Source of the DNA: Bacillota bacterium
GTDB taxonomy: Bacteria > Bacillota > Clostridia > Peptostreptococcales > Anaerovoracaceae
Assembly (NCBI GenBank): GCA_016302545.1
Contig: JAEDNK010000002.1
Location: forward strand, 1-41,189
Length of the DNA stretch: 41,189 nucleotides
Direction of reading: 5' to 3'
Numbering within the stretch: the stretch's first letter is position 1; every line of letters begins with the position of its first letter. This document shows positions 15,529 through 24,169 of this stretch, in pieces. The notes beneath the pieces were generated by a model, which saw only the letters and a list, made by a program, of their open reading frames with translations, ran no database searches and was not told the DNA's origin. A program made the position numbers and the translations under genes.

Positions 15529-16560
15529 TTAACGTCTTGGCTGAGGTCTTCTGCCCCTGCCGCTTCCTTCACCACAAGGGTCGCACGGTTCACACCTTTC
15601 GCTGCAGCGGTCATCGCATTCGCAGCTTTCTTCGCTTTCATGGCAGCTTTCGCCGCAGTTTTCCACGGTATCGCAAGGCTTTATCTGATTAGGAAACAAG
15701 GTCGGGAATGTAGTGCAGATGGCGTTCTGCTGTACCGCTGCCTGTGCGAAGCCTGTGGAAAGAACGCAGAGCTGAACAGGCACTACGATTTTTTTCTCAC
15801 AGGTTACACAGATGGCGATTATCAGATTTCCCGAAACGGAGCCGTCCGTACCTATGCACAGGTCTCTGCCGTGATTGTTCGTTGCAAGTCTGGCTTCGCA
15901 GGCTGAATTGCAGAACTCAGTAAATCTAGGCAGAAATGCGGTGTCGATTGCCGACGGCATACAGATTTCAAAAAAGTTTGTAAGTACCAGCGGATGTTCT
16001 CTGGTTGCAATATTTACATCTGTACATATGGTGAATACGCTTTCGTTATTGCAGCTGTCACACAGCAGCAGATCGATTTCGATGATTACATTTCCCGTAA
16101 TGGATATGTTCTGCGTACCGAAAACCGGCGTGCCCATACATTTGTCATCGCAGTCGGAAGTGTCTGCAAAGAGCAGTTTTTCCGAAAAGTTTCCGTCAGC
16201 GCCTACGACGGTTATCTCTTCACCTGCGCCGTTTCTGAGGAACGTTGCGCCGGAAATTGAAGTGTCTACGTCAAGCTTAAGATTTGCAGGGTCCTCTACA
16301 TTATTTGGATTAAAGCTCCTCCTGCATCTGATATCTATCACTCTTTTAACTCTGTGCCCCTGGGGAATGCGGGGAGTAAAGCTCTGGTTCTGAACTGTTT
16401 TCATACCCTGAAGGTTAAACAGAACCGCATCGTACACCTTTTGTACAAAGACCGGCTCCGAAACCACGTTACTTAAATCTCCGTTAAATTCGCAGAGGAC
16501 ATTGGCGTTGCAGCAATTTTGATAGAGGTCCTGGGATACTCTTCCACCAAAGCAGCTCAT
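15529..16560 (-). CDS. Cysteine-rich protein of unknown function, possible spore-coat or surface protein
   Basis: I do not recognise a named family with confidence, although the sequence feels like a conserved clostridial type. The 343-residue product has about 27 cysteines spread along its length, as in QNCCNANVLC, DCDDKC, LLCDSC, FCNSAC, ICVTC. The tail is dense in cysteine and acidic residues and ends in a basic glycine/arginine stretch (GEGSGRGRRPQPRR). There is no signal peptide and no membrane segment. The middle is beta-strand-like with repeated Val/Ile/Thr runs (NVIIEIDLLLC, NLIIAICVTC, KKIVVPVQLC) that look like two related units. A strong ribosome site (AAGGAGG) precedes ATG. Cysteine-rich, secretion-signal-free proteins of this size often crosslink in spore coats; the promoter listed next supports this weakly. 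Confidence 0.75.
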   Translation of the reverse strand: MSCFGGRVSQDLYQNCCNANVLCEFNGDLSNVVSEPVFVQKVYDAVLFNLQGMKTVQNQSFTPRIPQGHRVKRVIDIRCRRSFNPNNVEDPANLKLDVDTSISGATFLRNGAGEEITVVGADGNFSEKLLFADTSDCDDKCMGTPVFGTQNISITGNVIIEIDLLLCDSCNNESVFTICTDVNIATREHPLVLTNFFEICMPSAIDTAFLPRFTEFCNSACEARLATNNHGRDLCIGTDGSVSGNLIIAICVTCEKKIVVPVQLCVLSTGFAQAAVQQNAICTTFPTLFPNQIKPCDTVENCGESCHESEESCECDDRCSERCEPCDPCGEGSGRGRRPQPRR

Positions 16561-16596
16561 AAATTTACCTCCTTAAAGTCCAATATCTTTCTCTCA

Positions 16597-16624
16597 TAGT
16601 ATATGAATTTTGGCGAAAGTGTGT
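16597..16624 (-). promoter_or_regulatory. Sigma-K-like promoter candidate for the cysteine-rich gene
   Basis: On the minus strand CATATACTA (16597-16605) matches the sigma-K -10 pattern CATAnnnTA exactly, with AC 17 bases upstream (16623-16624). The motif carries little information, so chance is a real possibility. TATACT within it could equally be a -10 box for the vegetative sigma factor. Confidence 0.35.
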
Positions 16625-16630
16625 TACAAT
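16622..16630 (+). promoter_or_regulatory. Extended -10 promoter of the M16 peptidase operon
   Basis: TGTTACAAT contains an extended -10 (TG, one base, TACAAT). No good -35 lies 16-18 bases upstream, as is usual when the extended element is used. It overlaps the -35 position of the divergent cysteine-rich gene, so the two promoters may exclude one another. Confidence 0.5.
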
Positions 16631-16679
16631 AAACCTTGTTTGATCAGACTGAATATAACAATGACCGGAGGAAGAACAG

Positions 16680-17939
16680 ATGAGTAAAATTATGGTAAGA
16701 ACTCTTGACTGCGGCGTCAGAGTAATTATGGAAAAAATAGATTATGTAAAGTCGGCGGCTTTCGGCGTCTGGGTAAAGGCGGGTGCCGTATATGAAACAT
16801 CCGCAAACGCAGGAGTATCCCATTTCATAGAGCATATGATGTTTAAGGGTACGGAAAAGAGAAGCGCGCGGCAAATAGCAGAGGACATAGATAAAATAGG
16901 AGGCCAGATGAACGCTTTCACGGGAAAGGAGGCCACCTGCTATTATGTCAAGACCATTTCCGACAATCTGGAAAAAGGTGCGGAGGTGATTTTGGATATG
17001 CTAAACAATGCCCTGTTCGACAGCAGAGAGATGACAAAGGAGCGCAAGGTTATATATGAAGAAATAAAGATGATAGAGGATCAGCCTGATGATCTGGCAC
17101 ATGATACGGCAACGGAGCTGGTATTTAAGGGGCAGCCTCTCGGAAAAAGAATTATCGGGACGCCTACATCTCTCAGAGGAATAAGCAGAAAAGTGCTCAG
17201 CGAATACAAGGAGAAAGAGTATACCAGAGATTCAATAGTGGTTTCCGTTGCGGGAAACTTTGACGAAGACAAATTCTGCGGTTTTCTGGAGGACAAATTC
17301 GGAAAGCTTGCCGCTTCAAAGACCGGACGAAAATTCGAGAAAACAGAATACAAGCCTGCTTTTAAAGTGCTGGTGAAAGATATTCAGCAGAGCCACATCT
17401 GTCTTGCGACCAAAGGAGTTGCCCTTGACGATGAGAGGTACTATGCCCTTACTCTGCTTAACAATATAATGGGCGGCAGCATGAGCTCGAGGCTTTTCCA
17501 GAACATAAGAGAGGAAAGAGGACTTGCTTACAGCGTATTTTCCATGAACAGCTCCTTCAGCACCGACGGCTGCTTTATCATCTACGCAGGAGTGGGACAC
17601 GATAAAATCGGAGACGCCCTTTGCGGCATTGAAGAGGAGCTTGAAGTGTTGAGGTGCGGCGGCGTATCGCAGGAGGAGCTTTCCATGGCAAAGGAGCAGA
17701 TGAAGAGTAGCTATATTTTCGGACAGGAAAATGTGGCAAGTCGTATGTTTGCCAATGGTAAGAATTTAATATTACTTGACAGAATATTTACACCCGATGA
17801 AGTCGTTAAGAGTATAGATAAGGTAAGCCTTGAGGATATAGATCAGGTAAAGCGGCTGATATGCGACCCGACCGCCTATACAGGAGTGGCAGTAACTAAT
17901 AAGAGAATTGACTGGAAAAAAATATGGAAATGGCAGTAG
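16680..17939 (+). CDS. M16-family (insulinase-type) zinc peptidase
   Basis: This 419-residue protein has the inverted zinc motif HFIEH at residues 48-52 (H, H as ligands, E as base). The downstream glutamate region ATCYYVKTISDNLEKGAEVILDML follows, then the family segment YEEIKMIEDQPDD. The second half carries GGSMSSRLFQNIREERGLAYSVFS, the substrate-positioning motif of M16B peptidases. It matches the YmxG/PqqL-like group found next to dut in many Firmicutes. The protein has no signal peptide and should be cytoplasmic. CCGGAGGAAG upstream of ATG marks the start. dut begins 11 bases after its stop, so the two are co-transcribed. Confidence 0.9.
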   Translation: MSKIMVRTLDCGVRVIMEKIDYVKSAAFGVWVKAGAVYETSANAGVSHFIEHMMFKGTEKRSARQIAEDIDKIGGQMNAFTGKEATCYYVKTISDNLEKGAEVILDMLNNALFDSREMTKERKVIYEEIKMIEDQPDDLAHDTATELVFKGQPLGKRIIGTPTSLRGISRKVLSEYKEKEYTRDSIVVSVAGNFDEDKFCGFLEDKFGKLAASKTGRKFEKTEYKPAFKVLVKDIQQSHICLATKGVALDDERYYALTLLNNIMGGSMSSRLFQNIREERGLAYSVFSMNSSFSTDGCFIIYAGVGHDKIGDALCGIEEELEVLRCGGVSQEELSMAKEQMKSSYIFGQENVASRMFANGKNLILLDRIFTPDEVVKSIDKVSLEDIDQVKRLICDPTAYTGVAVTNKRIDWKKIWKWQ

Positions 17940-17950
17940 GGAGTTCTGAA

Positions 17951-18400
17951 ATGAATAACAATATTATGGATAAAATCAAGGTTGTAAGCAAAAGTGGGCA
18001 TATGCCTGAATATGCCACAGCAGGTTCTGCAGGTGCAGATCTGAGGGCATATCTGCCGGAGGGACCTGTGACGCTGAAACCGGGCGAAAGAAGGCTTATA
18101 CCCACAGGACTGTTTGTTGAACTTCCGGAGGGTGTGGAAGCACAGGTAAGAGCGCGCTCAGGACTTTCCATAAAGCACGGCATAGGACTTGTCAATGGAG
18201 TTGGTACCGTAGACAGCGATTACCGTGGCGAATGGAATGTTCCTCTGATAAACTGGGGGCAAGAAGAATATACCATACATAACGGCGATAGAATAGCCCA
18301 GGTGGTATTTTCAAGGTATATTCAGGCGGAATTTGAAGCTGCTGACAGCATTGACGACACTGAGCGCGGAGCGGGAGGCTTCGGACACACAGGTATTTAG
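17951..18400 (+). CDS. dut: dUTP diphosphatase
   Basis: The 149-residue trimeric dUTPase shows all five family motifs in order: AGSAGADLRAY, RSGLSIKHG, NGVGTVDSDYRGEWNVPL, GDRIAQVVF and the C-terminal RGAGGFGHTG that closes over the active site. It cleaves dUTP to dUMP and pyrophosphate, which keeps uracil out of DNA and feeds thymidylate synthesis. I chose ATG 17951 with GGGAG upstream; an in-frame ATG at 17924 lies inside the end of the peptidase gene and would add a non-conserved leader. A dGTPase-like gene follows 22 bases later, giving a small nucleotide-cleaning unit. Confidence 0.95.
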   Translation: MNNNIMDKIKVVSKSGHMPEYATAGSAGADLRAYLPEGPVTLKPGERRLIPTGLFVELPEGVEAQVRARSGLSIKHGIGLVNGVGTVDSDYRGEWNVPLINWGQEEYTIHNGDRIAQVVFSRYIQAEFEAADSIDDTERGAGGFGHTGI

Positions 18401-18422
18401 ATTTAGTGACAGGAGGGTGAAG

Positions 18423-19433
18423 ATGTTACTCAGAGAAGATTTGGAAAAAAGAGAGTTTGAGTTTCTTTCCGAGAAAGCTGTAAAGAGCGCACAGTCAAAA
18501 GGCAGAAGATTCTCAGAGGAAAAGTGCGATATCAGAACCGACTTTCAGCGGGACAGAGACCGCATAATACATTCTAAGGCTTTCAGAAGGCTGATGCATA
18601 AGACGCAGGTATTTCTGGCTCCCGAAGGCGACCACTTCAGAACCAGACTTACACATACGATAGAAGTGTCACAGATTGCCAGAACCCTTGCCAGAGCCCT
18701 GAATCTCAACGAGGATCTTGTAGAGGCCATCGCTTTGGGACACGACCTTGGGCACACGCCTTTCGGACATAACGGTGAAGAGGTTCTGGATAAAATCCAC
18801 GAAGGAGGCTTCAAACACAACGAACAGAGCCTTCGCGTGGTTGATGTGCTGGAATCCACCCAGTCAAGGCGCGGAATGAACCTGACTGAAGAGGTGCGGG
18901 ACGGAATAATAAACCACACCGGCAGCAACATGCCTTTTACCCTGGAAGGACAGATAGTAAAGATAAGCGACCGCATCGCCTACATAAATCACGATATAGA
19001 TGATGCCGTGAGAAGTGGAGTGATTTCACTTGAGGATATACCTGCAACCTCACTTGAGCTCTTTGGCAGAACCCACCGTGAGCGTATAAACAACATGGTG
19101 GTGGATGTTATAAGAAACAGCGACGGCAAGGATGCCATAATGCAGAGTCCCGAATATAAGGAGGAGCTTAACGACCTGCGCAGCTTCATGTTTGCAAACG
19201 TGTATAAGAGCAGCAGGGTAAAGCGGGAAGAGGATCTGGCCAAGGTTGAGGTGGTCCTCAGCTCTTTATATAAGTATTATATCGACAACCCGGATGAACT
19301 TCCGCAGGACATGCAGCACATAGCGGAAACCGACGGCATAGCGGAGGCAGCAAAGGATTATGTGGCAGGAATGACCGACAGATTTGCCTTAGCTACGTAT
19401 ACTGAGCTTTTTGTGCCGAAAGGGTGGAAATAA
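18423..19433 (+). CDS. dgt: dGTP triphosphohydrolase-like HD-domain protein
   Basis: This 336-residue HD-superfamily hydrolase carries HTHTIEVSQIARTLARAL-like metal positions. The exact text is RLTHTIEVSQIART followed by ALGHDLGHTPFGHNGEEVLD, supplying the paired His-Asp metal ligands. NEQSLRVVDVLE and DRIAYINHDIDDAVRSG follow. Members hydrolyse dGTP or other dNTPs to the nucleoside and triphosphate. The length is that of the shorter Firmicutes dGTPase-like proteins. GGAGGGTGA just upstream selects ATG 18423 over an in-frame ATG at 18333 inside dut. A short AT-rich gap of about 100 bases with no clear terminator separates it from the primase gene. Confidence 0.9.
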   Translation: MLLREDLEKREFEFLSEKAVKSAQSKGRRFSEEKCDIRTDFQRDRDRIIHSKAFRRLMHKTQVFLAPEGDHFRTRLTHTIEVSQIARTLARALNLNEDLVEAIALGHDLGHTPFGHNGEEVLDKIHEGGFKHNEQSLRVVDVLESTQSRRGMNLTEEVRDGIINHTGSNMPFTLEGQIVKISDRIAYINHDIDDAVRSGVISLEDIPATSLELFGRTHRERINNMVVDVIRNSDGKDAIMQSPEYKEELNDLRSFMFANVYKSSRVKREEDLAKVEVVLSSLYKYYIDNPDELPQDMQHIAETDGIAEAAKDYVAGMTDRFALATYTELFVPKGWK

Positions 19434-19531
19434 ATTCAAAAAAGACTTCACACAAAAAACACATAAATAAAAAAGGAAAAGGCCCATTTTTGTCGTATAT
19501 TAATATATAAATGATTTTACAGGAGACAAAG

Positions 19532-21298
19532 ATGGGTCACTCTTTTGGAAGAAATTCCGGTGCCACAATTGAAGAGCTTAAAAGTCAGATTAATATCGTA
19601 GATGTTATCGGAAGAGTGGTACCCCTTAAGAGAACAGGTGCCAACTATAAAGGCGTGTGCCCGTTTCATAACGAGAAGACGCCTTCTTTTGTTGTCTCAG
19701 AGCAAAAGCAGATTTTTACCTGCTTTGGGTGTGGCGCTACGGGTGACGTTATTGAGTTTACCAAGAGGTACTATAATCTGGATTTTACCGAAGCAGCAGA
19801 GAAGCTGGCAAAGGAATATGGTATAGAGGTAAAACTGGGCAGCGGAGGAGCAAGAAATCAGGAGAGAGAAAAGTATTACGATATAAATAAAGAAGCGGCA
19901 CGGTTCTTTTATCGCGCTTTTACAGAAAGCAGAAATCCGGGCTATGTATATATGAAGAAGCGGGGTATTGAAGATCCTATTCTTAAGAAATTTGGTATAG
20001 GATATGCCGACGACAGCTGGGACAGTCTGTACCGTTACTTTAAGGATAAAGGTGTCGAGGAAAAGCTTTTGCTGGAGCTTGGTTTGATTTCCGAAAAAGA
20101 CGGTAAATATCATGATAAGTTTCGGAATCGTGTTATTTTTCCAATAATTAATACTGGCGGAAAAATAATAGGGTTCGGAGGAAGGGCTATAGGTGATGCA
20201 GAACCTAAATACCTTAATTCTCCTGAAAACATAGTTTTTCAAAAGAAGAACAACCTGTATGCATTGAATATTACCAAACAGGATATCGGGAAAGAAGGAA
20301 ATGCAATTCTTGTGGAAGGTTATATGGATGCTATTTCCCTTTATCAGCATGGCGTTAAAAACGTGGGCGCTTCTCTTGGCACAGCTCTTACCGAAAATCA
20401 GGCGCGGCTTCTGAAGCGATACACAAAAAATGTGGTGCTTTCATATGATGCCGATACTGCCGGACGGAATGCGGCTCTGAGAGGTATCGATGTACTGGGC
20501 GGTGAGGATATCAAGGTAAAGGTTCTGCACGTTACAGACGGCAAGGACCCGGACGAGTTTATAAAGAAAAACGGCAGGGAGGCTTTTAAAAAACTGGTGG
20601 ATGAAGCTCTGCCGATGACGGACTACAAGTTAAATGCAGCTAAAAACGGGCTAGATCTTAAAACAGATGATGGAAAACTTGATTACATGAAGCAAGCCTC
20701 GGATATTTTGAGGAAACTAAGTCCTGTGGAAGCTGATATTTATATCAAAAAGTTGGCAGGTGAGCTAAAAATTGCCGAGGGTGCTATAAAAATGGAAATC
20801 TCAGGCAATAATAATACTGTCGCTGCAGCAATCAGCAGACGAAGGCATGAGAAAAAAGAAAGCAAAGGAGAGCTTTCCGGTATGGAAGCTACGGTGCTTA
20901 AGGTTATGTTGATAAATCCATGCTTTGCGGAGAAAATGCTGGAGAACCAAGGTATAATAGAAAGCGAACTGGGCAGAAAAATATTAAATCTTATGTTTGA
21001 GCTTTACGGTCTTAGCGGCGGTTTCGAGCTTTCGGACATCACCGACAGTCTCGACCCTGTGGAAAGCCAGACCTTTACCGAAGCCCTGGACGGAATAATC
21101 GTTGCAGGAAACGAGGAACAGGTTTTCGAAGAGTGTATAAATACCTGGAAGCTGAGCAAGGCAGTAAAGCGTGAACAGGAGCTTATCGACAGGCTGGCTC
21201 TTGCCGATGAGGAAACAGGCAGTGATTCAATAAAGGAACTTACAGAAGAGCTGATGAAGGTTCAGCGTGAAAAAAACTCTTTTGGGGGAAGAAAATAA
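19532..21298 (+). CDS. dnaG: DNA primase
   Basis: The 588-residue replication primase has an N-terminal zinc-binding domain (CPFHNEKTPSF ... FTCFGCGATGD, giving a C-H-C-C site near residues 33-57). The catalytic TOPRIM core includes VEGYMDAISLYQHG and LSYDADTAGRNAALRG with the conserved E and D-x-D residues, and KDPDEFIKKNG. A C-terminal helical domain for the replicative helicase completes it. It lays down RNA primers for lagging-strand synthesis. AGGAG six bases before ATG 19532 decides the start; the earlier ATG at 19511 has no ribosome site. Its stop overlaps the start of rpoD (TAATG), the usual primase-sigma arrangement of Firmicutes. Confidence 0.96.
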   Translation: MGHSFGRNSGATIEELKSQINIVDVIGRVVPLKRTGANYKGVCPFHNEKTPSFVVSEQKQIFTCFGCGATGDVIEFTKRYYNLDFTEAAEKLAKEYGIEVKLGSGGARNQEREKYYDINKEAARFFYRAFTESRNPGYVYMKKRGIEDPILKKFGIGYADDSWDSLYRYFKDKGVEEKLLLELGLISEKDGKYHDKFRNRVIFPIINTGGKIIGFGGRAIGDAEPKYLNSPENIVFQKKNNLYALNITKQDIGKEGNAILVEGYMDAISLYQHGVKNVGASLGTALTENQARLLKRYTKNVVLSYDADTAGRNAALRGIDVLGGEDIKVKVLHVTDGKDPDEFIKKNGREAFKKLVDEALPMTDYKLNAAKNGLDLKTDDGKLDYMKQASDILRKLSPVEADIYIKKLAGELKIAEGAIKMEISGNNNTVAAAISRRRHEKKESKGELSGMEATVLKVMLINPCFAEKMLENQGIIESELGRKILNLMFELYGLSGGFELSDITDSLDPVESQTFTEALDGIIVAGNEEQVFEECINTWKLSKAVKREQELIDRLALADEETGSDSIKELTEELMKVQREKNSFGGRK

Positions 21299-22503
21299 TG
21301 ACAGCAGAAGACATGAAAAAAAATGTTACCGAGGAAACAGTTGAAACAAGTGAAGAAAAGGAAGAGACAGTTTTATCCCCTGCGGAAAAAAAGCAGGAGC
21401 TGCTGAATACCCTTTTGGAAAAGGCAAAGCAGACAAAGAATAAACTGACATACTCCGCAGTGGCGGATGTGCTCGAAGCTACGGATCTGGATAAGAATCA
21501 GATGGACGATATCTATGAGGCGCTCATGTCAAAGGATATTGAAATCGTTTCCGAAACAGAGCCGGATGATTTTGATATTTTATTAAACGATGATGTTGAT
21601 TTGCAGGAAGATCCGGATCTGATTATGGACGAGCCGCAGGATGTGGACCTTGAAGCAACTCTGCCTAAGGGGATAGCCGTAGACGACCCTGTGAGGATGT
21701 ATCTGAAAGAGATAGGCAAGGTTCCGCTGCTTTCCGCCGATGAGGAAATCGAGCTGGCAAAAAGAATGGAGCAGGGGGACGAGGAGGCCAAGAAGATATT
21801 ATGCGAAGCCAACCTCAGGCTTGTTGTCAGCATTGCAAAAAGATATGTAGGCAGAGGAATGCTCTTCCTCGACCTTATTCAGGAGGGAAATCTGGGGCTT
21901 ATTAAGGCTGTGGATAAGTTCGACTATACTAAGGGATACAAGTTCTCCACTTATGCAACCTGGTGGATAAGACAGGCCATCACACGTTCCATAGCAGATC
22001 AGGCAAGAACAATAAGAATTCCTGTTCACATGGTTGAAACCATAAATAAACTCATAAGGGTATCCCGTCAGCTGCTGCAGACCTACGGCAGAGAGCCGTC
22101 ACCGGAGGAAATTGCCGCAGAGATGAATATTTCCGTGGAAAAGGTCAGGGAAATTCAAAAGATTGCCCAAGAGCCCGTGTCCCTCGAAACTCCTATAGGC
22201 GAGGAGGAGGACAGCCATCTTGGAGATTTTATACCGGACGAGGATGTGCCTGCGCCTGCTGAGGCGGCAGCCTTCTCAATGCTCAAGGAGCAGCTGGTTG
22301 AAGTTCTCGACACCTTGACAGAAAGGGAGCAGAAGGTACTCAAATTGAGATTCGGTCTTGACGATGGCAGGGCGAGAACCCTGGAGGAAGTGGGAAAAGA
22401 GTTCGACGTCACCAGAGAGCGTATTCGTCAGATTGAGGCTAAGGCTCTCCGCAAGCTGCGTCATCCGAGCAGAAGCAAGAAACTTAAGGATTATCTGGAA
22501 TAG
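21298..22503 (+). CDS. rpoD: RNA polymerase housekeeping sigma factor (sigma-A)
   Basis: The 401-residue primary sigma factor has an acidic N-terminal region 1.1, then region 1.2 (DPVRMYLKEIGKVPLLSADEE). Region 2 contains LRLVVSIAKRYVGRGMLFLD, LIQEGNLGLIKAVDKFDYTK and YATWWIRQAITRSIADQART, which bind and melt the -10 box. Region 3 is followed by region 4, with LKLRFGLDDGRARTLEEVG and the helix-turn-helix VTRERIRQIEAKALRKLRH that reads the -35 box. The gene is coupled to dnaG. The many TTGA..-17-TATAAT promoters in this window are the sites expected for this factor. Confidence 0.97.
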   Translation: MTAEDMKKNVTEETVETSEEKEETVLSPAEKKQELLNTLLEKAKQTKNKLTYSAVADVLEATDLDKNQMDDIYEALMSKDIEIVSETEPDDFDILLNDDVDLQEDPDLIMDEPQDVDLEATLPKGIAVDDPVRMYLKEIGKVPLLSADEEIELAKRMEQGDEEAKKILCEANLRLVVSIAKRYVGRGMLFLDLIQEGNLGLIKAVDKFDYTKGYKFSTYATWWIRQAITRSIADQARTIRIPVHMVETINKLIRVSRQLLQTYGREPSPEEIAAEMNISVEKVREIQKIAQEPVSLETPIGEEEDSHLGDFIPDEDVPAPAEAAAFSMLKEQLVEVLDTLTEREQKVLKLRFGLDDGRARTLEEVGKEFDVTRERIRQIEAKALRKLRHPSRSKKLKDYLE

Positions 22504-22516
22504 CGATAAAATAATA

Positions 22517-23233
22517 ATGATTAAACTTACACCGAGACTTAAAACAATTGCAGATGAAATAGAAAAGGGCGAAACCATGGCGGATATAGGAACCGATCAT
22601 GGTTTTCTGCCTCTTTATCTGTGGGAGATGGGGGTATGTCCCCATGTAATAATGGCGGATATCAGCAAAGGCTCACTTTCAAAGGCAGAGGAAAACTGCC
22701 GCAGCCTCCATCCTGACACGGCTTTTGACCTGCGCCTCGGAAGCGGGATTGAGGTGTTAGATACCGGAGAGGTCGAGGCTGTTGTAATAGCAGGAATGGG
22801 CGGTATACTGATGACAGGGATTCTGGGAGCTGACATAGAAAAGTCATGGTCTTTCAAGAAGCTTGTTCTGCAGCCCAGAAACCGCATCGGACAGCTGAGA
22901 TGGTGGCTGTATAACAACGGTTTTTGCATATCCAATGAGAAGCTGGTAAGGGAAGGCAAATATATTTGTGAAGTTCTGACTGTGGTTCCGCGTGAGATTG
23001 CCGTTACAGGGGATTTAGGACCTGACGACATCGAGTATGAATTTCCTCATAAGCTCATTGATTTTAAAAATGAGCTGACAGAAGAATATCTGAACAAAAA
23101 GCTGGACTTGGAAAAACTGATTTTAAAAAGTATGTCACAGGGCAGGCAGGAGGAGCCCGCCAGATTGAGACGCCAAAACTACAGAGTTGAATACCTTGAG
23201 TATCTTTTGAGGAGGTTAGGAAATGAGAATTGA
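22517..23233 (+). CDS. trmK: tRNA (adenine-22-N1)-methyltransferase
   Basis: The 238-residue SAM-dependent methyltransferase begins MIKLTPRLKTIADEI. The cofactor loop MADIGTDHGFLPLYLWEMG is near residue 20, with ADISKGSLSKAEEN and the catalytic-loop region VVIAGMGGILM following. This fits TrmK (formerly YqfN), which methylates A22 in the D-loop of bacterial tRNAs. The C-terminal coiled-coil-like tail (NELTEEYLNKKLDLEKLILKS) is also typical. It starts 13 bases after the sigma gene; a longer in-frame reading from 22358 would overlap rpoD. It overlaps the next gene by 11 bases. The rpoD-trmK-nif3 order is conserved in Firmicutes. Confidence 0.92.
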   Translation: MIKLTPRLKTIADEIEKGETMADIGTDHGFLPLYLWEMGVCPHVIMADISKGSLSKAEENCRSLHPDTAFDLRLGSGIEVLDTGEVEAVVIAGMGGILMTGILGADIEKSWSFKKLVLQPRNRIGQLRWWLYNNGFCISNEKLVREGKYICEVLTVVPREIAVTGDLGPDDIEYEFPHKLIDFKNELTEEYLNKKLDLEKLILKSMSQGRQEEPARLRRQNYRVEYLEYLLRRLGNEN

Positions 23234-24002
23234 TGATTTTATCGAAAAACTTGAAAATATCGCACCGCCGGAGACTCAGGAGGAGTGGGATAATTCCGGC
23301 TGGCAGATAAAGCTTACCGATGGGGAAATTTCAAAAGTAATGGTCGCTTTGGAAATAAACAGGCAGGTCATATATGACGCTGTATTGAACAATGTGGAGC
23401 TGATTATAACCCATCATCCGCTGATTTTCAGCGGTATAAAAAATGTTGACTGTAATGATATTACGGGAGACTATATTGCGAAGCTCATAAAGCATGGAAT
23501 AAGCGTATATTCAACTCATACACCTTTTGACAGGTGCTACGGAGGCAACAACGACTATCTGGGAGATGTCCTCGGACTTGAGAAGGTAAGCCTTATGGGT
23601 ACCGATTCAAGCGGTTTTTGCCGTATGGGCTTTGTTCCGGAGGACGGTATGAAGGCCCAGCATTTTATCGAGCATGCGGCGAGAAGTCTTAAGCTTGACA
23701 AAAGACTTTTGAGCTATGCAGGCTCTCTCGACAGAACTATAAAAAAAGTGGGCTGGTGCACAGGCGCAGGAGCTGAATTCATAAGGAATGCAAAGGCTGC
23801 AGGCTGCGACCTTTATATAACAGGTGATGTGAAGTACCATGCCGCTCAGGAGGCAAGAGAGCTGGATATAGCTGTGCTTGACTGCGGGCATTTCGGCACT
23901 GAGCAAATTTTCTGTGAAAATATCATGGGAATGCTTGACAAAACCGAGGGAGTTGATATAATTCAATGCGACGTCAATTTAAATCCGTTTGCTGTAATTT
24001 AA
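23223..24002 (+). CDS. Nif3-like dinuclear metal-centre protein
   Basis: This 259-residue protein belongs to the Nif3/YqfO/YbgI family of toroid-forming proteins with two metals per subunit. Visible features are EEWDNSGWQI near the start, ITHHPLIFSGIK (metal histidines), STHTPFDRCYGGNNDYLGD, and near the end TGDVKYHAAQEAREL and DCGHFGTEQ, which complete the metal site. It lacks the inserted PII-like domain of the longer YqfO forms. The family is linked to GTP cyclohydrolase-like activity or metal handling, but the true function is unsettled. AGGAGG overlaps the trmK end, and the two genes are translationally coupled. Confidence 0.9.
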   Translation: MRIDDFIEKLENIAPPETQEEWDNSGWQIKLTDGEISKVMVALEINRQVIYDAVLNNVELIITHHPLIFSGIKNVDCNDITGDYIAKLIKHGISVYSTHTPFDRCYGGNNDYLGDVLGLEKVSLMGTDSSGFCRMGFVPEDGMKAQHFIEHAARSLKLDKRLLSYAGSLDRTIKKVGWCTGAGAEFIRNAKAAGCDLYITGDVKYHAAQEARELDIAVLDCGHFGTEQIFCENIMGMLDKTEGVDIIQCDVNLNPFAVI

Positions 24003-24016
24003 AAGGGGGCTTTGAG

Positions 24017-24136
24017 ATGAAAGAAAGCGCTAAAAGAGAGAAAAACAGAAAGCGAGCCTTGCAGGTTGTGGTTGTTCTGCTCATAGCGGCAGTGGTAATT
24101 ACATACAGCATTACCTTTGTAGGTTCCTTTTTCTGA
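24017..24136 (+). CDS. Small single-span membrane protein (39 aa)
   Basis: ATG 24017 follows the Nif3-like stop by 14 bases and has AAGGGGG in front at a good distance. The frame runs 39 codons to TGA at 24136. The product has a very basic N-terminal third (KESAKREKNRKR) and one membrane helix of about 20 residues (VVVVLLIAAVVITYSITFVG), so the N-terminus should face the cytoplasm. It is too short for most gene finders. I do not recognise a family. It ends 34 bases before RNase P RNA. Confidence 0.6.
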   Translation: MKESAKREKNRKRALQVVVVLLIAAVVITYSITFVGSFF

Positions 24137-24169
24137 TTGAAAATTTTACAGCTGAGAATTGTTCGATTC

